Part shown: positions 42,235 through 49,030 of the stretch, one piece after another | How positions within the stretch are numbered: the first letter of the stretch is position 1 | How the letters are laid out: each line of letters begins with the position of its first letter | Source of the DNA: a virus | Reading direction: 5' to 3' (one strand) | DNA length: 64,000 nucleotides | Virus record (IMG/VR): IMGVR_UViG_3300006921_000009 | Coordinates: 1-64,000 of that record | The notes under the pieces: generated by a model | What the model was told of the DNA's origin: nothing | The model's input: only the letters and a program-made list of their open reading frames with translations | Databases searched by the model: none | Program-made: the position numbers and the translations under genes

Positions 42235-42624
42235 CTATTGTCTTTCTAATAGTAAAACTAAGTAATCAGTTGAGCCAGGGTTTGTTGACCAAATTCTCAT
42301 CTGATTATTACTACCTTCCTCAAAAGTCCAAGTAAACCCATCAACAATTGCTTCTGTTTCTGAGTTCCATACACAAGGATAAGTAGTACCAAGCATTGTT
42401 ATTGTTGTAGACCCATAAGTTAACTCAACTACACCTTGTAATGTAGTAAAGGGTAAAGTAGTACCATTTTCTACACCATCATATCCTAATAGATTCCAAG
42501 TACCATTTACGAATGGTTCTGTAATAACTACTGGTAAAGGTGTAGGTTCATTTGGTTGAATGTTCTCTTTCTTGCACGACGTAAACGATACGATTACTGT
42601 CAGCATAATAATTAATTGTTTCAT
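42235..42624 (-). CDS. Lipocalin-like lipoprotein
   Basis: A 129-aa lipoprotein: MKQLIIMLTVIVSFTS then Cys17 and KKEN. The mature domain begins GTWNLLGYDGVENG (about residue 42), again the G-x-W lipocalin-type start, and ends in alternating strands with aromatic residues. It forms a small family with the lipoproteins at 41583 and 14678, differing mainly in linker length. Probable role at the cell envelope; see findings. Confidence 0.8.
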   Translation of the reverse strand: MKQLIIMLTVIVSFTSCKKENIQPNEPTPLPVVITEPFVNGTWNLLGYDGVENGTTLPFTTLQGVVELTYGSTTITMLGTTYPCVWNSETEAIVDGFTWTFEEGSNNQMRIWSTNPGSTDYLVLLLERQ

Positions 42625-42711
42625 TTGTAAGTTTTTGTTTTAAAGTTAAAGTTAAAAAATAAGCACAACATTGTTTACCTGTAATTGTGCTGCGCTCGTT
42701 TATGTTTGTTG

Positions 42712-42822
42712 TTATGTCATACTTGTTAATGCTACTGCTGTTAGTCCTAATCCAAGTCCCAACACAATAGTTACTCCATAGGCTATAAGCTCTATGATAA
42801 ATCTTTTGTTAATCTCTCTCAT
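42712..42822 (-). CDS. 36-aa single-span membrane protein
   Basis: Short frame reading MREINKRFIIELIAYGVTIV then VLGLGLGLTAVALTSMT: a basic start and one long glycine/alanine/leucine membrane segment. Overlaps the upstream gene's end by 14 bases. It is the kind of micro-protein that often modulates membrane complexes. Unrecognised. Confidence 0.5.
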   Translation of the reverse strand: MREINKRFIIELIAYGVTIVLGLGLGLTAVALTSMT

Positions 42823-43012
42823 TTGTTTCTTCTTTAAGTTCTAAAATCGCTTTTAGTTCATTTACATTAAGTTTAGAATAAATCTCAGAAAGCTTAAATC
42901 TAAATTGTTTAGGCTCTTTTTGATACTTACCACTCTCCACAAAACTATTTCTTCTATACAGTTTAGTATCTAACAGGGTAAGCTTAGTAATGAGTTTTCT
43001 CTTCTCTTCCAT
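42809..43012 (-). CDS. 67-aa basic helical protein
   Basis: Starts MEEKRKLITKLTLLDTKLYR; basic and helical, with an acidic tail ending ELKEETNERD. Preceded by a long gap (43013-43302) containing a 15-base direct repeat. No motif recognised. Confidence 0.6.
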   Translation of the reverse strand: MEEKRKLITKLTLLDTKLYRRNSFVESGKYQKEPKQFRFKLSEIYSKLNVNELKAILELKEETNERD

Positions 43013-43047
43013 TAGTCTTCGTATTAAAGTTTAGTTATATTAGTGTC

Positions 43048-43134
43048 TCTGTGCCATTTCTTGTGCGGCAGAAAGAAAAAACAAAAACTCTCCATTCTAA
43101 TAGGTCAAGTTTAAGTTTTTCTGTGCCATTTCTT
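43048..43134. repeat. 15-base direct repeat in the leader of the 42809 gene
   Basis: TCTGTGCCATTTCTT occurs at 43048-43062 and 43120-43134 (72 bases apart). It lies in the gene-free gap 43013-43302 on the side where the 42809 gene's transcript would begin. It could be a duplicated protein- or RNA-binding site. A plus-strand open frame spans it, but it is antisense in a minus-strand operon and I do not call it a gene. Confidence 0.5.
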
Positions 43135-43294
43135 ATGGTGCGTCAAAAAAGAATGCAATACCACAATGGTACTACATTATTTTGTTACGAGTTTGGGTTG
43201 GAACACATTTCAGATGTGGTTACGCAACCGTTAATTTCTATAAACATTGTGATGATATTTAAAGGTTAATAAATAATTTAATAAGTAAAAAAAG

Positions 43295-43314
43295 AAGAGA
43301 ACCTAAGCTCTCTT
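43295..43314 (-). terminator. Terminator at the end of the 43303 gene
   Basis: AAGAGA (43295-43300) and TCTCTT (43309-43314) pair perfectly; seven U residues follow on the minus strand (43287-43293). The stop codon of the 43303 gene is in the loop. Confidence 0.7.
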
Positions 43315-43623
43315 AAAAATATCATACCAACCTTGTAATACCCAAGGTTCTCTACATATTACAAAAGCATTTTCATACTTCCAGTATCTTTTGTTGATAT
43401 GAATACAGTCTAAGTCTTTAACCATATCAGCTAGGACATCTTTATCAATGTCAAACTTTGATGGTAAATTGAACCCATAGATATACTCTGACTTTTCCCA
43501 GCTTGGCTGGTTTACTTCAACTGTATCTAAAAAGTTTAACTTTATTTCAGTTTGAAGATGTAATGTAATTCGGGAAACAAGTTTACTAACCTGTTCTTCC
43601 CATTGATAACCATAATAATGCAT
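43303..43623 (-). CDS. Unknown 106-aa protein with tryptophan-rich tail
   Basis: Starts MHYYGYQWEEQVSKLVSR. Helical N-terminal part then alternating strands with many Trp/Tyr (NQPSWEKSEYIYGFNLPS; REPWVLQGWYDIFKRA). No motif. It is the second transcribed gene after the 43686 gene and ends in a terminator. Confidence 0.65.
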   Translation of the reverse strand: MHYYGYQWEEQVSKLVSRITLHLQTEIKLNFLDTVEVNQPSWEKSEYIYGFNLPSKFDIDKDVLADMVKDLDCIHINKRYWKYENAFVICREPWVLQGWYDIFKRA

Positions 43624-43653
43624 AATAAATAAAGTTTAACAAGTTAATAAAGA

Positions 43654-43678
43654 AGGGGACAACACGAAGTCATCCCCT
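43654..43678 (-). terminator. Terminator-like hairpin after the 43686 gene
   Basis: AGGGGA (43654-43659) pairs with TCCCCT (43673-43678); the minus-strand tail is TTCTTTATT. Likely partial termination after the first large minus-strand gene. Confidence 0.5.
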
Positions 43679-43685
43679 AATAATA

Positions 43686-44138
43686 CTAGTCTAATTGCTC
43701 TTCAGCCTCAGCAACTACCTCAGATGCCTCTTCTAAGAAAGAAGAAAAATCACATTTAGTAGATACAGAAGTAGCTTGAATAGGTGTAAGACCTACAACC
43801 ATAAGTGCTTGCTCTCCTGACTTAGTAGTCACGTAATCAACATCAATGTGAACACGCTCTTTCTTAGCTGGACGGTAATCAGTATCTCTAATAGATAAAG
43901 ACATACCTTGGTTAAGAGCACCATTAATATCTCCTGCAGTCAAAGCTTTCTTAGCTTCGTTCATTTGATAAGGTGTCATAACATTGAAGTTAGCAATAGC
44001 AACAACTGAACCTCCGTTTGCAAGAGCTCTGTTAAAATCTCCACAGTTAGTAACTAATGCTACGTATTTTCCTGGAGCTGAAATTGGTGAGCGAGAACTT
44101 AAAATGTTAATCGCATCTGTTTTTGTTAAGTTTGACAT
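43686..44138 (-). CDS. First abundant-type early gene, unknown (possible ssDNA/nucleic-acid binder)
   Basis: A 150-aa protein starting MSNLTKTDAINILSSRSPIS. I prefer the ATG at 44138 to one at 44171. Beta-rich and basic in the middle (YRPAKKERVHIDVDYVTTKS), with an acidic C-terminal tail (EEASEVVAEAEEQLD), a layout shared by single-strand DNA-binding proteins and other abundant early proteins. It is the first gene of good size on the minus strand, behind a leader with two strong stems. Function inferred only weakly. Confidence 0.65.
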   Translation of the reverse strand: MSNLTKTDAINILSSRSPISAPGKYVALVTNCGDFNRALANGGSVVAIANFNVMTPYQMNEAKKALTAGDINGALNQGMSLSIRDTDYRPAKKERVHIDVDYVTTKSGEQALMVVGLTPIQATSVSTKCDFSSFLEEASEVVAEAEEQLD

Positions 44139-44232
44139 AATGTCTAAAAGTATTGTGTGATGTCTAATCACGTATTGTATAAAATAAAACTATGACACTC
44201 TCGTAGTCACACACGTATTTTTAATGGTTTAT

Positions 44233-44353
44233 GGTAGCGACCTTACGCCTCCTCATCGGAATTAATGTAAGGGATTTACGCTACCAAATATCTTGAACTA
44301 TCTAGAGCAACAACACGGTATAAGATTATCCTGTGTTACTAAAGTAATAGTTC
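44233..44353 (-). ncRNA. Two stem-loop structures in the leader of the 43686 gene
   Basis: First: GGTAGCG (44233-44239) with CGCTACC (44279-44285), enclosing CCTTAC/GTAAGG (44241-44246 with 44267-44272). Second: GAACTA (44295-44300) with TAGTTC (44348-44353), enclosing AACAC/GTGTT. Perfect arms in a non-coding leader argue for selected RNA structure, possibly translational control or RNA stability. Confidence 0.55.
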
Positions 44354-44365
44354 TAATGTCTAATG

Positions 44366-44470
44366 TTAATCTATTTTTCCAAAGCATTTAAGTAGTGTTA
44401 AACATACTAATCCTGAACCACACAGGACTAGCATATTAATTGCACCACTTGTTAAAGTTAGTAGTACCAT
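44366..44470 (-). CDS. 34-aa small membrane protein
   Basis: Short frame reading MVLLTLTSGAINMLVLCGSG then a second hydrophobic half with a Lys/Cys tail. It starts 4 bases after the stop of the next upstream small membrane gene (44475-44651), so the two are coupled. Membrane micro-protein of unknown role. Confidence 0.5.
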   Translation of the reverse strand: MVLLTLTSGAINMLVLCGSGLVCLTLLKCFGKID

Positions 44471-44474
44471 AATG

Positions 44475-44651
44475 TTATGAATTAGTTGAACAAAATGGTA
44501 ACAGCCCTGTCATAAGTATTGTACATACTGCAGACCCGCCAGCTGGAATAAGATTACCATCAATATGGAATAATATGAATGTTAATGATAAGAATACCAT
44601 AGCAAACACAAAACAAAGAAACATTGATGATTTAAAGAATGAACTTCTCAT
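44475..44651 (-). CDS. 58-aa two-span membrane protein
   Basis: Short frame starting MRSSFFKSSMFLCFVFAMVF; two hydrophobic segments separated by FHIDGNLIPAGGS. It appears to be the first gene of the minus-strand module. Too short for the usual gene finders; supported by clean coding composition and coupling with the downstream gene. Function unknown. Confidence 0.55.
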   Translation of the reverse strand: MRSSFFKSSMFLCFVFAMVFLSLTFILFHIDGNLIPAGGSAVCTILMTGLLPFCSTNS

Positions 44652-44899
44652 AATTGAAATTAGTTATAATAATTAAATAGTGATGAATAAAACATACGGT
44701 TAATTGTATGAGTAATAGGGTGTGGGTTATAGAGACACAGTCTCACTATCTCAAAGAATAGTAATTTGTCCTAAATAATTCCACAAATGTCTAGTAGGTT
44801 TGGGGTTAGGTACTACTTAAGGACTTATTGTTGTGCCTACCTATTGCAACTCGTATTAACTACTCCGTAAGTTGCCTACGGACAGATGGAAATCTGCAA

Positions 44900-44964
44900 T
44901 ATTACCAATAGATATCACGTCTGTAACGTACCGTCAGGAGAACAGAGGTGATATTAAGGTAATA
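44900..44964. repeat. Long nested inverted repeat
   Basis: TATTACC (44900-44906) and ATATCAC (44912-44918) pair with GTGATAT (44948-44954) and GGTAATA (44958-44964), giving a 65-base hairpin or cruciform with a 29-base loop. The best single structure in the divergent region, so a candidate origin or protein-binding site. Confidence 0.6.
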
Positions 44965-45486
44965 GATATGTTTGTATGTATAAGGTGTTACGGGCTAGCA
45001 ATCCCGCTCTGCTGACCACACGTCAACACTACATCATCATCCCCAGCCATAGGCGTAGACAACGAAGTTAATTGTAATTGCTTACAACATAACACAATTA
45101 TAGTTTGCATCCAAGGAATATTAAGGACAATGCCCCCTCAGTAACCTACAAACTATGAATTTGTAAAATTTAATTTACAAAGACGGGGTACATCCCCATA
45201 ATTATGAAGGGGTGGGAGTTGATTATAATTATAACACGCTTACATTTTCTCAGAAAAAATTTAAAAAATCCCAAAAAAAATTCCAAAAAAAATTTTACCA
45301 CTTTATGATCTACTATTAACTTTAGTTATGTAAGTGTCCACCATGAATTTTAATTAACCGGTAAAACATCTTAGAAAATTACACTATAAAACCAGGAAAT
45401 AATAATCCCCAGGTAAAGTATGCTCGTCATTTACCCCCTTTTATTCATTGAGTATGTGATCAAAGTAGAAATCAAAACTAAATGAT

Positions 45487-45494
45487 TATCTTTG
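45487..45494 (+). promoter_or_regulatory. Host-type promoter -7 element TATCTTTG (first late gene)
   Basis: TATCTTTG fits TAnnTTTG. It lies 62 bases before the 45557 start, at the beginning of the plus-strand late module. No -33 TTG at the right distance. Confidence 0.6.
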
Positions 45495-45556
45495 TGGGTG
45501 GTATAAACTACTAACTTACCCCACCTACTAAATACAAAACTTAAACACTAAACACT

Positions 45557-45757
45557 ATGGAACACATTTATTATGCAGACTACTGCTATGGACAACCTGT
45601 TTATCTACGGACAGATCCTGAACAACTACCTAGAATAGTAACTAGACATGTAATCTCCAATACGGAAGTACAGTATGAGGTCACATGTGGCACACAAGTA
45701 CTACTTGTCCAGGGTATAGAACTATCGGAAGACAAGAATTTAGTATTGCATTTGTAA
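45557..45757 (+). CDS. 66-aa first protein of the plus-strand module
   Basis: Starts MEHIYYADYCYGQPVYLRTD. Beta-rich, Cys-containing (YCYGQ; YEVTCGTQVLL), with a clean TATG-leader. It is the first gene transcribed on the plus strand from the 45487 promoter. Its compact beta pattern suggests a small regulatory or adapter domain; the family is unknown. Confidence 0.65.
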   Translation: MEHIYYADYCYGQPVYLRTDPEQLPRIVTRHVISNTEVQYEVTCGTQVLLVQGIELSEDKNLVLHL

Positions 45758-45774
45758 TTTTTTTTAGAAAAAGC

Positions 45775-45805
45775 TTGTGAGAACAGTTTAAATTTAGTAT
45801 CTTTG
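45775..45805 (+). promoter_or_regulatory. Complete host-type promoter TTG-N20-TATCTTTG
   Basis: TTG at 45775-45777 and TATCTTTG at 45798-45805, 20 bases apart, match the Bacteroidota primary-sigma consensus very well. The downstream transcript has no clear protein start. Confidence 0.75.
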
Positions 45806-46174
45806 TAATGTAGCACTAATCTACGCACTTATAACACCTAACAAAAGGCGGACGTTATTTGGATCAGGTAAATACCCTTTTAAGGGTGCAGAACAAAAGA
45901 AACTTGTTAAGAAGGTTTAGGTACAAGTCTCTCTGGTGATGACAATGTCAGCAGTTCTTTATAGGTAGATTTCCAACAAACTTAGGGAGAGAAGGTTTGT
46001 TATACTATCTTTTAGTACACAGGCTACAAAACAATACTACTTCTTACTCTAATAGCCTGTACACAACTCTATTATAGGTGTAGAAAATTCCCCCAAACTA
46101 ATATTCTCTATTATAATCTACATTACTTAATGCATTTTTTTGTCAAATTATTTTTTATAATGGAAAAGATTACG

Positions 46175-46182
46175 TATATTTG
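46175..46182 (+). promoter_or_regulatory. Host-type -7 element TATATTTG
   Basis: Fits TAnnTTTG, 29 bases before the 46211 gene; the -33 position holds T-rich sequence. Confidence 0.65.
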
Positions 46183-46210
46183 TAATAATTATTAACTAAA
46201 CATACAAGAT

Positions 46211-46306
46211 ATGGGATTTTTTACAGGATTGTTTCTAGGTGCACTATTAGGTGTGATTGGAGTTAAGTTGTTTCCAGCTGTTATCAAGTTGGTATACAAG
46301 AAATAA
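46211..46306 (+). CDS. 31-aa single-span membrane protein
   Basis: Short frame reading MGFFTGLFLGALLGVIGVKL then FPAVIKLVYKK: one glycine/leucine-rich membrane segment and a basic end. A perfect promoter just upstream supports it. Unrecognised. Confidence 0.6.
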   Translation: MGFFTGLFLGALLGVIGVKLFPAVIKLVYKK

Positions 46307-46390
46307 TAATACATTGACTAGGTATCAGCTAAATAATGCTAATATCTAGTCTTTTTTTGTTTATTTTATGGAAATAATAATAACAATTAC

Positions 46391-46421
46391 TTGTTAAAAC
46401 GAAATCAATTATGTATCTTTG
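46391..46421 (+). promoter_or_regulatory. Complete host-type promoter TTG-N20-TATCTTTG before the HTH gene
   Basis: TTG at 46391-46393 and TATCTTTG at 46414-46421, spacer 20 bases. Drives the block from the HTH gene through the chaperonin and terminase genes. Confidence 0.8.
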
Positions 46422-46453
46422 TATTAAGTAAACAAATAATGAACTAAAACATA

Positions 46454-46819
46454 ATGAAAAAGGAATTTAAAATTAACAAAAGTGAAAGGGAAGTCTTCCG
46501 CATGTATGTGGAATTGATTAGACCGTTCCTGAAGGGCTTACGTCCAAGGGAAGCTGATGTTTTTGCTGAGGTTCTTTATCGTTATTATAAGAAACGTGAT
46601 GTAGCTAATCAACGAGATAGAGTAGCATTAGTTTTAAATAGTGACAGTAGAGAGCAAATTGCTGACCAATTAGATATGAGTCAAGCAATATTAAGAAACG
46701 CAATCAGCTCGTTAAGAAAGAAAGGTATTCTAAAAGAAGGGAACATGATTCCTGAAGTATACCAATTAGATCTTAATAAAGGTAAACTAGACTTATCTTT
46801 TATATTTACAGTAGTTTAA
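46454..46819 (+). CDS. Helix-turn-helix DNA-binding protein
   Basis: A 121-aa protein. Residues 62-90 (SDSREQIADQLDMSQAILRN, then AISSLRKKGIL) form a clear winged/HTH unit; the N-terminal half is basic and helical. First gene after a consensus promoter in the late module, so it may regulate late transcription or act in terminase recognition. No specific family named. Confidence 0.75.
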   Translation: MKKEFKINKSEREVFRMYVELIRPFLKGLRPREADVFAEVLYRYYKKRDVANQRDRVALVLNSDSREQIADQLDMSQAILRNAISSLRKKGILKEGNMIPEVYQLDLNKGKLDLSFIFTVV

Positions 46820-46846
46820 CTACTTAACTTTAACCGATGAGCAGAC

Positions 46847-46960
46847 ATGACAGCACAAGAAGAATATGACTTAATTGAATTGGGCTTCACTGAAGAGGAG
46901 ATCAAGGAAATCAAAGAGGCAGAAAAATCAGCTAAGAAAGACATCAAGGCTGGAAAATAA
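46847..46960 (+). CDS. 37-aa charged helical protein
   Basis: Short frame MTAQEEYDLIELGFTEEEIK then a lysine-rich second half. One amphipathic helix. Lies between the HTH and the 46968 genes (7-base gap). Function unknown; composition resembles small adaptor peptides. Confidence 0.55.
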   Translation: MTAQEEYDLIELGFTEEEIKEIKEAEKSAKKDIKAGK

Positions 46961-46967
46961 TTAAAAG

Positions 46968-47210
46968 ATGCAAAAGAGAGTAGAAAATATCATTAAGAAA
47001 GTAGCTAAGGAGTCCAACATTCCAGAGTATGTAGCTAAGGCTATAGTGGAATCCCAGTTCCAATGCGCTAGGGAAGCGATGAAGAAAGGAGAATCTGGAA
47101 ATCCGGCTACTTTTCTTAATGTGAGACTACGCCACATAGGCTTACTGGTAGCTAAACCAGGTAAAATCAATAAATTACACGCAGTGAGGGCTGCTAAACA
47201 AAAAAAGTAA
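46968..47210 (+). CDS. Small basic protein, possible DNA-binding (HU-like?)
   Basis: An 80-aa basic protein: VENIIKKVAKESNIPEYVAK, then a central helix and a strand-like RLRHIGLLVAKPGK, basic end. Its pattern (helix, helix, GxxTFLN, strand, K-P) resembles a small conserved protein near the terminase genes of crAss-like and other phages. Architecture fits a DNA-bending or packaging cofactor, but I am not certain. Confidence 0.55.
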   Translation: MQKRVENIIKKVAKESNIPEYVAKAIVESQFQCAREAMKKGESGNPATFLNVRLRHIGLLVAKPGKINKLHAVRAAKQKK

Positions 47211-47212
47211 AC

Positions 47213-47530
47213 ATGACTGAGATTAAAACAGGATACCCAACAGTATTCGGAGGAGACGTAGTAATTGCTAACCCAGCAACAAAAGAGAAAGGTGCTAAAA
47301 TAGATGAGGAAGCATCTAAGTTACCTAACAAAGAGAAAGAGGCATTTCTAGCTACAGTATTGGCTAAAATGTGGGGAGAGATTGAAATCATTGCAGTTGC
47401 AGCTGATTGTGCACGTTTTGTTGCAGGTGATATCGCTTTAGGTACACCTGAATCAATGAAGGGAGCAACAGTTACACCAGATGGTCAATATCTTATTGTA
47501 AACGAAAGAACATTTAAAGGTAAATGGTAG
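47213..47530 (+). CDS. GroES-like co-chaperonin (candidate)
   Basis: A 105-aa protein directly before a GroEL-like gene, overlapping it by 7 bases. The C-terminal half, WGEIEIIAVAADCARFVAGD followed by a strand and NERTFKGKW, resembles the GroES strand order; residues 12-48 could be the mobile loop. Phage co-chaperonins (T4 gp31, RB49 CocO) are highly diverged, so low similarity is expected. The call rests mainly on position. Confidence 0.55.
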   Translation: MTEIKTGYPTVFGGDVVIANPATKEKGAKIDEEASKLPNKEKEAFLATVLAKMWGEIEIIAVAADCARFVAGDIALGTPESMKGATVTPDGQYLIVNERTFKGKW

Positions 47531-49029
47531 GAGATTTTGTAACCATCTTAAAAGGAGAGGAGGTTCGTGCCAAATTATTAGAAGGTAGTACGGAGGCAGC
47601 TGATGCTGTCTCTACTACTTTTGGACCTTATGGTAAAAACGTGGCAATCACTATGAAGTACAATGTACCTGTAGTGACAAAGGATGGTGCAACAGTAGCA
47701 GGGTATATTAAGTTAAGAGACCAGGCTAAGAATGTAGCAGCACAATTAATTAACCAAGCAGCAAATGAGACTGCTAAGATTGCAGGTGACGGTACTACTA
47801 GTACTACAGTATTAACTAAAGGTCTTGTTGAGAGAGCTTTTAAATTAATTTCTACTGGTGTTCAGCCTATGCAACTAAAAAGAGATCTACTAGCTGTACA
47901 ACCTATAGTGTTAAGTGAGTTAGCTAAGATGAGTTCTCCAGTAGGACCAACCAGTATTAAATCAATTGCTCTTGTAGCCTGTAATGGTGATGACGCAATG
48001 GCTGAATTAGTTACTGAAGCTTTTTCTGTAGTAGGAGAAGGAGGTCACGTTACTGTAGCAGACTCACGTAGCTATGAAACTACACTAGATGCAACAGACG
48101 GTATTAAATTAGATCGTTCACATATCTTGCCTTCATTAGCAGGTGGTAGAACAAACATAAGACATAAAGACTGTAAGATTGCAGTACTAGATATGGATAT
48201 TACAACTGCAGAAGATGCATTGACTATCTTAGGTGTCCAGGAAGAACTTGGTAATCCTTTATTAGTTATTTGTAATGACCTAACGGGTGCAGCAGCAGAA
48301 GTTATAGCATTTAATAAAGAGAAGCATAAAATTGCCCTTGAGGTGATACGTGCTCCTTTCATTGCGGAAGCAAGAAAAGAGGCGTGCATTGATCTGGCAT
48401 GCGTTGCTGGCGCAACGCTTTTGAGTAAGCAAGCAGGTTGGGAAGTATCTGACTTTCAAGCTACACACTGTGGTAGTTCTGAAAGCGTTGAGATGACTTT
48501 AAAGGAAACGAACATTATTGGAAGACTCGGTAATGAGGAAGAGATCGCAAAGAGAGTATCGTTTTACGAAGATAAGATAGCAGAGGACAAAGAAGGACTA
48601 GGAGATAACTATAAGAAAAGGTTAGCTTTCTTTACTTCAGGTGCAGCTGTTATTTATGTAGGAGGATCAAATGAAACAGAAGTTGGAGAAAAGAAGACTA
48701 GAATTGATGATACAATCCGTGCAGTACGTAGTGCTATGGAAGAAGGATTCGTTACCGGTGGTGGATTGACTTATGGTCGCCTGGCAATCGGAGACCTAGC
48801 GAAGAAGTCTACGGAAGGAGCAGCAATACTATCAGAAGCTTTAGCTGACATTGTAAATGTTATTCTAAGTAACTCTGGTATTGTTACACCGGCTCAGCAT
48901 AAAGAAAGTGTAGAGACGTTAAACATTATAGATCCAACGTTAGTAATTAAATCAACAATCACGAATGCAATTGGCGCAGCCACTATGATATTCACAACAG
49001 ATTGTATAGTAATTAGAGAGGAAGATTAA
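47524..49029 (+). CDS. Phage-encoded GroEL-like chaperonin
   Basis: A 501-aa chaperonin. Signatures: TFGPYGKNVAI at the N-terminus, VVTKDGATVAGYI (Asp54), AGDGTTSTTVL (Asp89, ATP-binding), and near residue 390-415 IDDTIRAVRSAMEEGFVTGG, all in GroEL order. It is about 45 residues shorter than E. coli GroEL and ends without a GGM tail. Phage chaperonins are rare; this one is cotranscribed with a GroES-like gene and with terminase and capsid genes, so it probably folds an abundant or difficult structural protein (for example the capsid protein). Confidence 0.9.
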   Translation: MVGDFVTILKGEEVRAKLLEGSTEAADAVSTTFGPYGKNVAITMKYNVPVVTKDGATVAGYIKLRDQAKNVAAQLINQAANETAKIAGDGTTSTTVLTKGLVERAFKLISTGVQPMQLKRDLLAVQPIVLSELAKMSSPVGPTSIKSIALVACNGDDAMAELVTEAFSVVGEGGHVTVADSRSYETTLDATDGIKLDRSHILPSLAGGRTNIRHKDCKIAVLDMDITTAEDALTILGVQEELGNPLLVICNDLTGAAAEVIAFNKEKHKIALEVIRAPFIAEARKEACIDLACVAGATLLSKQAGWEVSDFQATHCGSSESVEMTLKETNIIGRLGNEEEIAKRVSFYEDKIAEDKEGLGDNYKKRLAFFTSGAAVIYVGGSNETEVGEKKTRIDDTIRAVRSAMEEGFVTGGGLTYGRLAIGDLAKKSTEGAAILSEALADIVNVILSNSGIVTPAQHKESVETLNIIDPTLVIKSTITNAIGAATMIFTTDCIVIREED

Positions 49030-49030
49030 T

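Larger units (their letters stand above)
44652..45556. other. 905-base non-coding divergent region, candidate replication origin/control region
   Basis: Between the first minus-strand gene and the first plus-strand gene. No open frame of note. It has at least eight perfect short stems: GCAACT/AGTTGC (44846-44875), CAGAT/ATCTG with GGAA loop (44883-44896), TATTACC...GGTAATA with ATATCAC...GTGATAT inside (44900-44964), GTGTT/AACAC with CGGG/CCCG inside (44985-45029), TAATTGT/ACAATTA (45069-45100), ATAGTTTG/CAAACTAT (45100-45156), TTTGTAAA/TTTACAAA (45160-45181), and GGGG/CCCC/GGGG (45185-45212). A-tracts follow (45256-45297), then the promoter at 45487. It could hold an origin and regulatory RNAs. 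Confidence 0.6.
45758..46210. other. 453-base gap with promoter but no ATG-started gene
   Basis: A complete host-type promoter at 45775-45805 points right, yet no ATG frame of length follows until 46211. Hairpins include ACCCTTTTAAGGGT (about 45876-45889), TGACA/TGTCA (about 45942-45953), AATCTAC/GTAGATT (about 45819 with 45965) and ACAGGCTA/TAGCCTGT (about 46019 with 46062). This may be a non-coding transcript or the remains of a gene. Confidence 0.55.

Noticed and set aside
43051-43269. 72-aa plus-strand frame containing the 15-base repeats
   Set aside because: Isolated and opposite to the operon; no promoter before it. The repeat makes it look like a duplicated peptide, but I think the region is a leader.
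44233-45212. tRNA genes
   Set aside because: Several cloverleaf-like folds are present, but none has a T-loop consensus (GGTTCRA), an anticodon arm of the right size, or a CCA-type end.
45601-45828. 75-aa minus-strand frame overlapping the first late gene
   Set aside because: Antisense to the 45557 gene and to a consensus promoter; no leader.
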